A stretch of 50,543 nucleotides of DNA. Source: an uncultured Coriobacteriia bacterium (lineage in GTDB: Bacteria; Actinomycetota; Coriobacteriia; Coriobacteriales; QAMH01). The position numbers and the translations under genes were made by a program. Position 1 is the stretch's first letter; the number at the start of each line of letters is the position of its first letter. Shown here one piece after another: positions 1 to 8,823 of this stretch. Location: positions 1 through 50,543 of the forward strand of contig CAOKAE010000011.1 in the NCBI GenBank assembly GCA_948466335.1, written 5' to 3'. A model generated the notes under the pieces. The model ran no database searches, was not told the origin of the DNA, and saw nothing but the letters and a program-made list of their open reading frames with translations.

Positions 1-318
<318 letters not shown>

Positions 319-407
319 TTATTGATTATTCATTCGCTGCATCGATTGAGATACCATCGATCTACGCGCTATGCGACCTTCAGGGTGCTCCATCAGGAAG
401 CCCCTGG

Positions 408-530
408 TGAGCTCAGTGTTTATGGAGGAGGGGGTACACCCGGTCCCATTCCGAACCCGGCAGTTAAGCCCTCCATCGCCGAAGGTACTACGGCGGAAGG
501 CCGTGGGAGATTAGGACGATGCTGAGCTCT
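408..530 (+). rRNA. rrf: 5S ribosomal RNA
   Basis: The core 'acacccggtcccattccgaa' and 'agttaagccctcc' are diagnostic of 5S rRNA. Helix I is GAGCTCAG (409-416) pairing with CTGAGCTC (522-529). The pairing continues outward: AGGAAGCCCCTGG (395-407) is the exact complement of CCAGGGGCTTCCT (531-543), forming a processing stem around the mature 5S. The ~90-base gap from the 23S end has no tRNA, so the operon order is 23S-5S. Confidence 0.96.
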
Positions 531-574
531 CCAGGGGCTTCCTGCGTTTCTGGGCACGCAATCTTGGCATTCAC

Positions 575-613
575 CGCGACACTCACGTAGCGTTTAGTAC
601 GCTACGTGTCGCG
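575..613 (+). terminator. Hairpin downstream of the rRNA operon (possible terminator)
   Basis: CGCGACAC...GTAGCG (575-592) pairs with CGCTACGTGTCGCG (600-613), with a 4-nt TCAC bulge on the left arm. It is the strongest hairpin after the 5S stem. There is no clear T-run after it, so a terminator role is inferred from position. The rest of 544-800 holds no gene I can support. Confidence 0.4.
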
Positions 614-800
614 CTTCGCGCCAATCTCATCCGTCTAAACACGCAGGGGCGTTTCTGCACCTGTAAGTCTTGGCGCTCGTCAGCGCCGCACTCCTAAGTT
701 TCATTTCGCTAACGTAACTCAGCCGTTATCGCCATCCTCGGTTGTGAGTGGTAGTCTTTCGCAAGCAGATGATTTGACGCGCACGTGAAAGGTCGCTTCG

Positions 801-1157
801 ATGATCGATAGAGGCATGCTCGAATACGTTATGAATCGCATCAGGCCGCAAATTCAGGCCGACGGTGGCGATATTGACATTACGGAAGTCGACGACGAGA
901 ACGGCATCGTCTACGTTGCCCTGCGCGGTGCATGCGTCGATTGCCCGCTTTCCGCGCTTACGTTGTCCGAAGGCGTCGAGCGCGTGCTGGTCGAGCACGT
1001 TCCCGGTGTCACCAAGGTTCTTCCCGACATGCAAAAGACGGTCATTCACAACAACGAGACCGGTGAGGACAGGAGCCTCGAGAATTCTGTGCATGTCATC
1101 CGCCTCGACGATGATGGCAACGTCATCGAGGAAAGCTCGATGCCCGCCGGGCAATAG
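801..1157 (+). CDS. NifU-like C-terminal domain protein (Fe-S cluster scaffold/carrier)
   Basis: This 118-residue protein consists mainly of the NifU C-terminal domain. It opens with a helix (YVMNRIRPQIQADGGDI), then beta strands and the cluster-binding motif C-V-D-C-P near residues 46-49. In this family the CxxC pair from two subunits holds a labile 4Fe-4S cluster for transfer to apo-enzymes. The ~40 residues after the domain are acidic and unremarkable. The start at 801 has GAAAGG about 10 nt upstream. An anaerobe rich in Fe-S proteins, such as gltBD, lutABC, nrdG and the HdrD-like gene here, would need such a carrier. It is monocistronic. Confidence 0.88.
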   Translation: MIDRGMLEYVMNRIRPQIQADGGDIDITEVDDENGIVYVALRGACVDCPLSALTLSEGVERVLVEHVPGVTKVLPDMQKTVIHNNETGEDRSLENSVHVIRLDDDGNVIEESSMPAGQ

Positions 1158-1215
1158 CAAAACGCAACACGCAAACCGAGGGGAGTCGCATGTCGGCTCC
1201 CCTTTCTCGTTGGAC

Positions 1216-1248
1216 AATGAGACAAATATCCTGTGCATTTGTCTCATT
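1216..1248. repeat. TGAGACA palindromic repeat, copy 1
   Basis: Arms AATGAGACAAAT (1216-1227) and ATTTGTCTCATT (1237-1248) are perfect complements around the loop ATCCTGTGC. It is 33 bp and lies between the NifU-like gene and pta. Copies 2 and 5 share both the arms and the CCTGT loop core. Confidence 0.85.
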
Positions 1249-1343
1249 GGCACCATCCGCGAGTGCTTTCTAGTGCATGCGATCCATATCCGATAAGCTA
1301 TTGGGAACTGTGTTTGCCGTAGTCACCTGAGAGGATGTGTGAG

Positions 1344-2345
1344 ATGAGCAAGTTTCTGGATACCGTCATCGAACGAGCCAAGGCCGACAAGCAGAAGATC
1401 GTCCTGCCCGAGGGAAGCGATATCCGTACCGTGCAGGCCGCGCGTGCCATCCTGGACGCCGGCATCGCCGACGTCATCATCCTCGGTTCCGAGAGCGAAG
1501 TCGCTGCCCACGGCATCGACGTGAGCGACGCGACCGTAATCGATCCGCGCACGAGCGATTTGCTCGAGCCCTATGCCCAGCAGTTCGCCGAGCTGCGCAA
1601 GAAGAAGGGCGTCACCATCAACGAGGCCCGCGAGCAGATGAAGGACGAGAGCTACTTCGGCGTGATGATGGTCTACATGGACGACGCGGACGGCATGGTC
1701 TCGGGAGCGTGCCATTCCACGGCCGACACGCTGCGCCCCGCCCTCCAGATTCTCAAGACCGCTCCGGGCACCGAGCTCGTGAGCTCCTTCTTCGTCGAGG
1801 ACGTGCCCAACTGCGCCTATGGCGATGACGGCCTGCTCGTCTTTGCCGATTGCGCGCTCAATATCTATCCCACGGCCGAAGAGCTTGCCGAGATCGCCAT
1901 TGCGTCGGCCGCGAGTTTCGAGCAGCTCTGCGGCGGCACGCCGCGCGTGGCCATGCTGTCGTATTCGAGCTACGGTTCGGGCAAGGGCGAGAGCGTCGAC
2001 AAGATGGCCGAGGCCACCCGCATCGCCAAGGAGCGCGCCCCGCAGCTCGACCTCGATGGTGAGCTGCAGGTTGACGCCGCCATCGTCGAGAGCGTCGCTG
2101 CGCTCAAGGCGCCGGATTCCCCGGTGGCGGGTAAGGCCAACGTGCTCATCTTCCCCAACATCGACGCCGGCAACATCGCCTACAAGCTCGTGCAGCGCCT
2201 GGCCAAGGCCGATGCCTTCGGCCCCATCCTGCAGGGCGTCGCCAAGCCCGTGAACGACCTGTCGCGCGGCTGCTCGGCGCAAGACATCGTGGGTACCGTC
2301 GCGGTGACCTGCGTCCAGTCCCAGGCACGCAAAGCACAGCTCTAG
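1344..2345 (+). CDS. pta: Phosphate acetyltransferase
   Basis: The product converts acetyl-CoA and phosphate to acetyl phosphate and CoA in the cytosol, the first step of acetate fermentation with substrate-level ATP gain. The 333-residue protein starts MSKFLDTVIERAK and has the family signature regions KIVLPEGSDIRT, MVSGACHSTADTLRPALQ, SSFFVEDV and the C-terminal FPNIDAGNIAYKLVQR. An in-frame ATG at 1335 abuts the GAGAGG at 1329-1334, so the ATG at 1344, about 9 nt away, is the better start. Acetate kinase (ackA) usually follows pta but is absent here; a glycosyltransferase gene comes next. Some pta-like proteins act on other acyl groups, but the sequence fits acetyl well. Confidence 0.93.
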   Translation: MSKFLDTVIERAKADKQKIVLPEGSDIRTVQAARAILDAGIADVIILGSESEVAAHGIDVSDATVIDPRTSDLLEPYAQQFAELRKKKGVTINEAREQMKDESYFGVMMVYMDDADGMVSGACHSTADTLRPALQILKTAPGTELVSSFFVEDVPNCAYGDDGLLVFADCALNIYPTAEELAEIAIASAASFEQLCGGTPRVAMLSYSSYGSGKGESVDKMAEATRIAKERAPQLDLDGELQVDAAIVESVAALKAPDSPVAGKANVLIFPNIDAGNIAYKLVQRLAKADAFGPILQGVAKPVNDLSRGCSAQDIVGTVAVTCVQSQARKAQL

Positions 2346-2357
2346 GGCACTTGCTGG

Positions 2358-2363
2358 TACAAT
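2358..2363 (+). promoter_or_regulatory. -10 box TACAAT of a leaderless promoter
   Basis: TACAAT, preceded by TGG (an extended -10, TGn), ends 8 nt before the ATG at 2372. A transcript from it would start at or within 1-2 nt of the start codon. No Shine-Dalgarno sequence precedes that ATG. Confidence 0.6.
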
Positions 2364-2371
2364 AGGCGGCT

Positions 2372-3397
2372 ATGGACACGAAGCTCATCACATACGCGAT
2401 TCCCTGCTATAACTCGGCAGACTACACGGATGCGTGCATCGAGTCGATTCTCGCGTGCAACCGTCCGGATGACATCGAGATCATCGTCGTCGACGATGGG
2501 TCGACCAAGGACAACACCCTCGAGAAGGCACGGATCTGGGAGTCCACCAATCCGGGGGTCGTGCGTGCCATCCACCAGGAGAACGGCGGTCATGGCGCCG
2601 CCGTCATGACGGGGCTCGAGCATGCCCGGGGCACTTATTTCAAGGTCGTCGACAGCGATGACTGGCTCGACAACGAGGCAAATGTCGCGATGCTCGACAA
2701 GCTCGCGTCATTTGACGAGCCACTCGACCTCATGCTCGTCAACTACGTCTACGAGCACACGGCCGACAACACGAGCGAGGTCATGAGCTATCGCCGCATG
2801 CTGCCGGAAGGCCAGCTCTTCACGTGGGACGATTGCGGCCACTTTGGCCTGACCAAGTACATCCTCATGCATTCGGTCGTCTATCGCACGCAGATGCTGC
2901 GCGATTGCGGCCTCACGCTGCCGCGTCACACCTTCTACGTCGACAACATCTTCGTGTACGTGCCGCTGCCCCAATGCGAGCGCATCTACTACATGGACAT
3001 CGACCTGTACCGCTACTTCATCGGACGCGAGGACCAGAGCGTCAACGAGTCCGTGATGATCGGCCGCATCGACCAGCAGCTACGCGTGACGCGCATCATG
3101 ATCGATTCGTTCCTGCTCGAGCGTGACGTGAAAAGCCCGCGTCTGCGTTCCTACATGCGCAACTACCTCACCATGATGATGGTGATTTGCACGGTCTTCT
3201 CGATGATGAGCGATCGCGAGGACAAGGAACAGCTCAGGGCCGATATCTGGAAGTACCTGCGCGACCATGATTACCAGACCTATCTCAAGATCAGGCGATC
3301 GGTCATGGGCGTGGGTACGCACCTGCCCGGCAAGGCGGGCGACAAGGTGCTGCTCAGCGCCTATCATATTGCTCAGAAGGTATTCAAGTTCAACTAG
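2372..3397 (+). CDS. Family 2 (GT-A) glycosyltransferase
   Basis: The N-terminal GT-A fold shows YAIPCYNSADYTDACIESIL and the nucleotide-binding strand EIIVVDDGS. The metal-binding DxD-type motif VDSDDW lies near residue 90. Such enzymes transfer a sugar from a nucleotide-sugar to surface polysaccharide, teichoic acid or lipid acceptors. The C-terminal ~130 residues are helical and lack clear membrane spans, so the enzyme is likely cytosolic or peripheral. The substrate cannot be told. The gene sits alone between pta and prfA and appears to have its own leaderless promoter. Confidence 0.85.
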   Translation: MDTKLITYAIPCYNSADYTDACIESILACNRPDDIEIIVVDDGSTKDNTLEKARIWESTNPGVVRAIHQENGGHGAAVMTGLEHARGTYFKVVDSDDWLDNEANVAMLDKLASFDEPLDLMLVNYVYEHTADNTSEVMSYRRMLPEGQLFTWDDCGHFGLTKYILMHSVVYRTQMLRDCGLTLPRHTFYVDNIFVYVPLPQCERIYYMDIDLYRYFIGREDQSVNESVMIGRIDQQLRVTRIMIDSFLLERDVKSPRLRSYMRNYLTMMMVICTVFSMMSDREDKEQLRADIWKYLRDHDYQTYLKIRRSVMGVGTHLPGKAGDKVLLSAYHIAQKVFKFN

Positions 3398-3412
3398 GCG
3401 AAAGACGAAGAG

Positions 3413-4495
3413 ATGTACGACAAGCTGACAAAGATCATCGCGGCCTACGAGGAGCTCGAGGTTAAGCTCGGCGACCCGGCCGTGCTCGCCGACCAGAAGG
3501 AGTACACGCGCCTTGCCAAGGAGCATGCGCGCCAGGGCGAGCTCGCGTCCGCCGCGCGCGAGTACATCTCGCTTTCCGACCAGCTGGCGTCTGCCAAGGA
3601 CGAGCTCAAGAGCGAGAGCGACCCGGAGCTCAAGGAACTCGCGCAGGAGGAGATCGCCGATATCGAGGGCAAGCTGCCGCAGCTCGAGGAGAGCATCAAG
3701 TTCATGCTCCTGCCCGCCGACCCCAACGACGAGAAGGACATCATCGTCGAGATTCGCGGTGGTGCCGGTGGCGACGAGGCCAACATCTTCGCAGGTGACC
3801 TCTTCCGCATGTACGAACGCTATGCCGAGGGCAAGAAGTGGAAGGTCGAGGTCATCGACGCGTCCCCGTCCGACATGGGCGGTTTCAAGGAAATCTCGTT
3901 CAAGATGCTCGGCGACAAGGTCTACAGCTCCATGAAGTTCGAGAGCGGCGTGCACCGCGTGCAGCGCGTTCCCAAGACCGAGAGCCAAGGCCGCATCCAT
4001 ACCTCGACGGCGACGGTTGCCGTACTGCCCGAGGCAGACGAGGTTGAGGTCGACATCAAGCCCGAGGACCTGCGCATCGACGTGTACCGCGCCGGTGGTC
4101 CCGGTGGCCAGTGCGTCAACACGACCGACTCGGCCGTGCGCATCACGCACCTTCCCACGGGCCTGGTCGTGCAATCGCAGGACCAGAAGTCCCAGATACA
4201 GAACCGCGAGGCCGCATTGCAGGTCCTGCGTGCCCGTCTCTACGACAAGATGCTCCAGGAGCAGCAGGAGGCCTTGGGCGCCGAGCGACGCGGCCAGATC
4301 GGCCACGGTGATCGCGCCGAGAAGATTCGCACCTACAACGGTCCACAGGACCGCGTGACCGACCATCGCATCGGGTACAACGGTAGCTACGCGGGCATAC
4401 TCGAGGGCGACGGCCTGTCCGCGCTCATCGAGAACCTTGCCGCGGCCGATCGTGCCGAACGTCTCGAGCAGGCGACCGCGTCCGCATCCGAATAG
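3413..4495 (+). CDS. prfA: Peptide chain release factor 1
   Basis: RF1 reads UAA and UAG stop codons and triggers peptide release. The 360-residue length is standard. Visible are the P-x-T recognition motif (PKT, in the segment [13 protein letters not shown]) that separates RF1 from RF2 (SPF), and the catalytic GGQ loop ([16 protein letters not shown], near residues 229-245). The GGQ glutamine is the residue methylated by PrmC, whose gene starts 3 nt after this stop. The short gap and shared direction indicate a prfA-prmC operon. Confidence 0.97.
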   Translation: MYDKLTKIIAAYEELEVKLGDPAVLADQKEYTRLAKEHARQGELASAAREYISLSDQLASAKDELKSESDPELKELAQEEIADIEGKLPQLEESIKFMLLPADPNDEKDIIVEIRGGAGGDEANIFAGDLFRMYERYAEGKKWKVEVIDASPSDMGGFKEISFKMLGDKVYSSMKFESGVHRVQRVPKTESQGRIHTSTATVAVLPEADEVEVDIKPEDLRIDVYRAGGPGGQCVNTTDSAVRITHLPTGLVVQSQDQKSQIQNREAALQVLRARLYDKMLQEQQEALGAERRGQIGHGDRAEKIRTYNGPQDRVTDHRIGYNGSYAGILEGDGLSALIENLAAADRAERLEQATASASE

Positions 4496-4498
4496 CCC

Positions 4499-5371
4499 AT
4501 GTCCCGACAGGTCTGGACCATCGGCGACACGCTCGCGTGGTGTCGCGAATACCTCGCGCATCGCGATGACGAGAACCCCAAGCTTTCGGCCGAATGGCTG
4601 CTCGCCGCCGCGACCGGACTCACGCGCATCGAGCTCTACATGCACTTCGACCGGCCGCTCACCATGGACGAGCGTGATGTGCTGCGCGAAAGTCTCAAGC
4701 GTCGGGGCGCGGGCGAACCGCTCCAGTACATTTCCGGCGAGGCCGCCTTTCGCCATATCGTCGTGAAGACGAGTCGCGGCGTGCTCATTCCGCGTCCAGA
4801 GACCGAAGTGCTTGTCGATGTCGTGCTCGAGAGGCTGGCGGACATGGAGACGCCCCGTGTGCTCGAGGTGGGTTGCGGGACGGGTTGCATCGCGTGCTCG
4901 CTTGCCAAGGAAACGGGCGCGCACGTGCTCGCGACCGACATTTCGCCCGAGGCCGTTGATTGCGCTCGGGGAAACGTCGAGATGCTCGGCTTGGAAGAAC
5001 TCGTCGAGGTCGTGGAATGTGATTGCGCCCATGGAATCGAGGAAAGCTTCGATTGCCTCGTGAGCAATCCCCCCTACATTCCCACGGCCGAGCTTACCGA
5101 GCTTCCGCGCGAGGTCGTCGGCTTCGAGCCCGCGCTCGCACTCGACGGGGGCGAAGACGGGCTTGTGTTCTTCGACCGTCTGATTGCCGAGGCGTTGCCC
5201 CTCGTGAAGCCCGGCGGCATCTTCGCCTGCGAGTTGCACGAGACCTGCCTGGACGAAGCGGCGCGTCGTTTGCGCGATGCCGGTTGCGGCGAGGTGACGG
5301 TAACGAGGGACCTCGCGGGGCGCGATCGCATCGTGAGCGCCGTTTGCAATAATATGCTCCATGGGGAATAA
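4499..5371 (+). CDS. prmC: Release factor glutamine methyltransferase
   Basis: This SAM-dependent enzyme N5-methylates the GGQ glutamine of RF1 and RF2. The 290-residue protein has an N-terminal helical recognition domain (about 1-85), then the motif I SAM loop LEVGCGTGCIACSLA. The catalytic SNPPYIP (NPPY), shared by amino-methylating enzymes, lies near residues 189-195. It follows prfA by 3 nt, the usual pairing, and is probably translated from the same mRNA. Confidence 0.95.
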   Translation: MSRQVWTIGDTLAWCREYLAHRDDENPKLSAEWLLAAATGLTRIELYMHFDRPLTMDERDVLRESLKRRGAGEPLQYISGEAAFRHIVVKTSRGVLIPRPETEVLVDVVLERLADMETPRVLEVGCGTGCIACSLAKETGAHVLATDISPEAVDCARGNVEMLGLEELVEVVECDCAHGIEESFDCLVSNPPYIPTAELTELPREVVGFEPALALDGGEDGLVFFDRLIAEALPLVKPGGIFACELHETCLDEAARRLRDAGCGEVTVTRDLAGRDRIVSAVCNNMLHGE

Positions 5372-5410
5372 TATAGTCATCAAGAGATAATCGAGGTGAG
5401 GGGGTTCGCC

Positions 5411-5914
5411 ATGGATTCGTTTCGCGGTATGGGCCTGGGCTCGGGCATCATTCTTGCCATCATCGGCATCATTCTCTTCGTGTTTCCCACGCTCTCCATG
5501 TCGGTCTTCGCCATGCTCGTCGGTTTCGGCATCCTCGTCGTGGGCATCAACGCAACCTATGTCTGGTTCAGGACGATGCGTGGCACCGGCGCGGGCGGGG
5601 GTGTTCTGTTCGCCGGCGTGCTCAGCATCATCTTCGGCATGCTCTGCCTACTGTATCCGTTGGTGTTCGCCGAGGTGCTCACCTGGTTCGTCGCCATCGC
5701 CGTCATCGTCTTCGGCATCGCCCAGATCTGGAGTCTCATCGTGACGCCGCACCTTGACGGGCGCTTCATCGGCATCTGCGGCAGCATCGTCGTCGTGCTC
5801 TGCGGCATCCTCGCGCTCATCTGGCCGCCGTTCATCATGCAGTTCATCGGGGCATCGCTGCTCATCGAGGGCATCACCGTCATCGTCATGTCCATGGTCG
5901 CGCCCCGGGTGTGA
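5411..5914 (+). CDS. DUF308/HdeD-like integral membrane protein
   Basis: The 167-residue protein is almost entirely hydrophobic, with about six membrane segments in pairs (for example GIILAIIGIILFVFPTLSM and GSIVVVLCGILALIWP). This repeated two-helix pattern, with a Phe/Trp-Pro at the end of each pair, is typical of the HdeD/DUF308 family. HdeD has been linked to acid resistance in Escherichia coli, but most members have no known role. A GTG at 5396 is in frame, but GAGGGGG at 5398-5404 is placed for the ATG at 5411. It follows prmC by 39 nt and may be cotranscribed. Confidence 0.75.
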   Translation: MDSFRGMGLGSGIILAIIGIILFVFPTLSMSVFAMLVGFGILVVGINATYVWFRTMRGTGAGGGVLFAGVLSIIFGMLCLLYPLVFAEVLTWFVAIAVIVFGIAQIWSLIVTPHLDGRFIGICGSIVVVLCGILALIWPPFIMQFIGASLLIEGITVIVMSMVAPRV

Positions 5915-5947
5915 AATGAGACAAATACCCTGTGTGTTTGTCTCATT
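5915..5947. repeat. TGAGACA palindromic repeat, copy 2
   Basis: AATGAGACAAA and TTTGTCTCATT arms surround TACCCTGTGTG. The inner bases ATAC/GTGT can pair with one G-T. It begins 1 nt after the stop codon of the DUF308 gene. It shares the CCTGT loop core with copies 1 and 5. Confidence 0.85.
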
Positions 5948-6081
5948 CGATGGTCGCGTTATCGTGCCGTAACCTTCGTCACCAAGCTGCAATGTGGGCG
6001 AAACCCCATTGCCACGGGCACGTCTGTATTATGGGAGACGTCAAGGACACTCCATCCTTCTCCTCTCCCTCCCTTGTAGCA

Positions 6082-6113
6082 AGGGGCCGGTCGCCAAAAG
6101 CGCCGGCCCTTTG
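6082..6113 (+). terminator. Intrinsic-terminator-like hairpin
   Basis: AAGGGGCCGG-t-CGC pairs with GCG-CCGGCCCTTT around CAAAA, with one mismatch, and is followed by a short T/G-rich tract. It lies between the DUF308 and DUF2064 genes, just before the latter's -10 box. The remaining part of 5948-6129 shows no supported gene. Confidence 0.5.
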
Positions 6114-6129
6114 CGTTTGCGCGGTCGGT

Positions 6130-6135
6130 TACAAT
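6130..6135 (+). promoter_or_regulatory. -10 box TACAAT of a leaderless promoter
   Basis: TACAAT is separated by exactly 7 nt from the ATG at 6143. There is no Shine-Dalgarno sequence in the gap, so the mRNA probably begins at the start codon. Confidence 0.6.
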
Positions 6136-6142
6136 ACGCGCT

Positions 6143-7021
6143 ATGGATACGAGAAAAAACGCACTGCTGCTGTTCAGCAAAGTCCCCGAAGCGGGAAAGG
6201 TCAAGACGCGCCTCACGCCGATCAAGGACGGGTTCTTCGACCCGGAGGTCGCAAGCGCCCTGTATCACTGCATGCTCTTCGACGTGACCGAGTGCTGCTG
6301 CGACGCCCTGCGCGACTTGGAGCGGGCAGACGTCGAGCGCCATGCGCTCGAGAGCACCTGCGAGCACCAGCCCGTGCATGACACCTATACGCTGTTCATC
6401 TCGTCGCCTGGCGTCGAGCAGGAGGAGAAGATGCGCACGCTGTTCGAGGAAAGCGGCGCCTGGCCCCGTAACATCGTCTTCATCCACGATGATGGCGATA
6501 GCTTCGATGCACACTACAACGACTCGTTCAACCAGGTCTGGGATATGGGCTATGACACCATCTTGTCCATGGGCTGTGACATGCCGGGCTTGCGCCGCAG
6601 CATCATCGTCGAGGGTTTTGAGCGCCTGCATGAGCTGTGCGAGCGCCCGAAAGGCGGCATCGTGCTCGCACCTGACCAGGAGATGGGCGTGTCTGTCGTG
6701 GGCTGGACGCGGGACACGGACTTCGACCACACGGGCGTCTTCTACAATGCCGACGGGTTGACCGTGCTGCCCGCCTATATACAAAAGGCCGACCGTCTTG
6801 GTCTGCCCGCGCTCTACCTTCCCGATGTGCCCGACGTGGACACCATCGCCGACCTCAACCATAACGTGACGCTCGTCCAGGCCCTCGAGTACTGTGCGCG
6901 CTTCCAGGACGACATCACGCCGCCCTATCGCACGGCGCAGGCCCTGCGCGACATGGGCTACACCGACATTCGCATCATGCCCAACGAGCTACGAGACGAC
7001 CGTAGTGAAATCGACGGGTAG
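6143..7021 (+). CDS. DUF2064 / TIGR04282-type glycosyltransferase-like protein
   Basis: The N-terminus LLLFSKVPEAGKVKTRLTPIKDG is the signature of the DUF2064 family, a GT-A/nucleotidyltransferase-like fold. One subfamily (TIGR04282) is named for arsenosugar biosynthesis because it co-occurs with the radical SAM protein ArsS. At about residues 145-152 MGCDMPG resembles the metal-binding GxDxP motif of these proteins. The 292-residue length exceeds the ~200 typical of the family; residues 60-110 contain an extra Cys-rich, acidic segment. Activity is not established for most members. An ArsS fusion gene lies 15 kb downstream, so a shared pathway is possible but unproven. Confidence 0.72.
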   Translation: MDTRKNALLLFSKVPEAGKVKTRLTPIKDGFFDPEVASALYHCMLFDVTECCCDALRDLERADVERHALESTCEHQPVHDTYTLFISSPGVEQEEKMRTLFEESGAWPRNIVFIHDDGDSFDAHYNDSFNQVWDMGYDTILSMGCDMPGLRRSIIVEGFERLHELCERPKGGIVLAPDQEMGVSVVGWTRDTDFDHTGVFYNADGLTVLPAYIQKADRLGLPALYLPDVPDVDTIADLNHNVTLVQALEYCARFQDDITPPYRTAQALRDMGYTDIRIMPNELRDDRSEIDG

Positions 7022-7029
7022 CTGAGGAT

Positions 7030-7064
7030 AATGAGACAGATTGGTCAGACCAATCTGTCTCATT
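7030..7064 (+). terminator. TGAGACA palindromic repeat, copy 3, acting as an intrinsic terminator
   Basis: AATGAGACAGATTGG pairs with CCAATCTGTCTCATT around TCAGA and is followed directly by a T-run. It lies 9 nt after the DUF2064 gene stop and so is a good terminator. The stem foot matches the other copies, while the apex is different but still fully paired. Confidence 0.8.
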
Positions 7065-7071
7065 TTTGCGC

Positions 7072-7077
7072 TACCAT
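7072..7077 (+). promoter_or_regulatory. -10 box TACCAT of the murJ leaderless promoter
   Basis: TACCAT followed by 7 nt and the ATG at 7085 repeats the arrangement at 6130 and 47176. It decides the murJ start, as the in-frame ATG at 7031 falls inside the terminator hairpin. Confidence 0.55.
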
Positions 7078-7084
7078 GCATTCC

Positions 7085-8707
7085 ATGGAGAACACGCACG
7101 AGGATAACGACAAGCCCAAGTCAATCGCCCGCTCGACGGCCATGATGTCCGGTCTCACGCTCGTCTCGCGCGTGACCGGGTTCATCCGCACCTGGGCCAT
7201 GGCCTTTGCCCTGGGCAACACCATTCTCGCCGCGTCGTTCTCGCTGGCAAACAACCTGCCCAACATGATCTACGAACTCGTTGCCGGTGGCGTGCTCTCC
7301 ACGGCGTTCCTTCCCATATACCTGCAGCAGCGCAATGCGCGCTCGCGCGAGGATGCCAACCGCTATGCCTCGAACCTGCTTTCGCTCGCCATCGTCTTCC
7401 TGGGCGTCATCGCATTGCTCGCCTCGATCTTCTCGCCCCAGGTCATGGTCACGCAGAGCCTGTTCAGCTCGGCTTCCAGCGAGACCGTGGAAAACGCCGT
7501 CTGGTTCTTCCGCTTCTTCTCCTTCCAGATCGTCTTCTACGGCATGAGCGCCATCTTCGGCGGCCTGCTCAACGCCGAGCGCGAGTACTTCTGGCCGGCC
7601 ATCAGCTCGGTGTTCATGAACCTCATCATCATCGTAACCTTCTTCGCCTATCCCTTCGTGAGCGGTGTGAGCGGCCAGGCCGGCATGTTCGTGCTCGCCG
7701 TGGGCACGACGCTGTCCATCGCCGTCATGGCCTGCGTGCAGATTCCCGCTCTCGTGCGGGCGGGCTTTCGCTTCCGGTTTCTCATCGATCTGCACGGCGA
7801 GGGCCTGCGCGAGACGGTCAAGCTCGCCCTCCCCGCCATCCTGTGCACGGCCATCAACCTCGTGTCATTGTCGTTCATGAATTCCTGCGCCCTGCACGTG
7901 GCGGCCAACGGCCCGGCGTCCGTGAGCTATGCATGGATGTGGTACCAGTTCCCCTACGGCGTGCTGGGCGTGGCGCTTTCCACGGCGTTGTTCACCGAGA
8001 TGAGCGATTGCATGTCCCAGGGGAACGTGGAGGGCTTCAAGCGTCATCTGCGGTTGGGCTTGCGCACCACCTGCCTGCTCATCATCCCCATGGCTGCCAT
8101 GCTCTTTGTATGCGCCGACGAGCTTATCGGTCTGTACACGGCCGGCAAGTTCACGGCCGACGACATCGCTCCTATCGCCGACCTTCTGCGTGGCTGGGCC
8201 TTCGCGCTGCCGCTTTACGCCTGCTACATGTTCCTTTACCGCGCCTACTCGTCTCTCAAGGACCTCAAGACCGTCGCCATCTGCAACCTCGTGCTCACCT
8301 GCGTGCAGGTGTTGCTCTACATGGTCTTCACCGGTGTCATCGCCGTGCCCGGGTTTGGTTCGCTGGGGCTCGTGGGCATCGCCTGCGGCGACATCGTCTT
8401 CTACGGCCTCATGCTCGTCGTGTTGCTGGCCGTCTTGGTGAGGCGCAGGGGAGGCTTCAGGCTCGGACAGCTTGCCGTCGCCTGCCTCAAGGTCATCTTC
8501 GCGAGCCTCGTCGGCGCCGTCGTGGCCGAGTTCGTCTCTCGGGGCATTGCGAGCGTCATCGACATCTCGAATATCCTCGGCAGCTTCATCGCTCTCGTGA
8601 TTACGGGCGTCATTGGGTTGGCCGTCATCTTCGTCGTCTGTCGCATCTTGGGCGTGACCGAGGTGACGAGCCTCGTGAAGAAGGTCGCGGGGCGCTTCAG
8701 GCGATAA
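7085..8707 (+). CDS. murJ: Lipid II flippase MurJ (MviN family)
   Basis: MurJ moves the peptidoglycan precursor lipid II across the cytoplasmic membrane. The 540-residue protein shows the MviN opening ARSTAMMSGLTLVSRVTGFIRTWAMAFALG, then FSLANNLPNMIYELVAGGVLSTAFLPIY with the conserved Arg and acidic residues of the central cavity. About 14 hydrophobic spans follow and a short basic tail ends the protein (KKVAGRFRR). The start at 7085 (MENTHEDND) is chosen because a -10 box lies 7 nt upstream; 7076 is the alternative. It stands alone between the terminator repeat and the pyrG promoter. Confidence 0.92.
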   Translation: MENTHEDNDKPKSIARSTAMMSGLTLVSRVTGFIRTWAMAFALGNTILAASFSLANNLPNMIYELVAGGVLSTAFLPIYLQQRNARSREDANRYASNLLSLAIVFLGVIALLASIFSPQVMVTQSLFSSASSETVENAVWFFRFFSFQIVFYGMSAIFGGLLNAEREYFWPAISSVFMNLIIIVTFFAYPFVSGVSGQAGMFVLAVGTTLSIAVMACVQIPALVRAGFRFRFLIDLHGEGLRETVKLALPAILCTAINLVSLSFMNSCALHVAANGPASVSYAWMWYQFPYGVLGVALSTALFTEMSDCMSQGNVEGFKRHLRLGLRTTCLLIIPMAAMLFVCADELIGLYTAGKFTADDIAPIADLLRGWAFALPLYACYMFLYRAYSSLKDLKTVAICNLVLTCVQVLLYMVFTGVIAVPGFGSLGLVGIACGDIVFYGLMLVVLLAVLVRRRGGFRLGQLAVACLKVIFASLVGAVVAEFVSRGIASVIDISNILGSFIALVITGVIGLAVIFVVCRILGVTEVTSLVKKVAGRFRR

Positions 8708-8774
8708 TCCCCTCCCCACATTTCGAGTCCGTTAAATCACGCAGGTTACGGGAACTTGTGTCACGGGGCTGCCG

Positions 8775-8780
8775 TACAAT
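8775..8780 (+). promoter_or_regulatory. Probable -10 box TACAAT of pyrG
   Basis: TACAAT lies 43 nt before the pyrG start at 8824 and is the only good -10 match in the gap after murJ. No convincing -35 is placed at 16-18 nt. Confidence 0.45.
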
Positions 8781-8823
8781 GGGCCACAGATAGGGTTCGA
8801 GTCGCCAAGGGGGCATGCAGCAG

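Noticed and set aside
5932-6381. Open frame of 149 codons in the gap before the DUF2064 gene
   Set aside because: It starts in the repeat, runs through a terminator hairpin and into the next gene in another frame, and shows no family features.
7031-7084. N-terminal extension of MurJ from the ATG at 7031
   Set aside because: That ATG is inside a perfect terminator hairpin, and a -10 box lies downstream of it.
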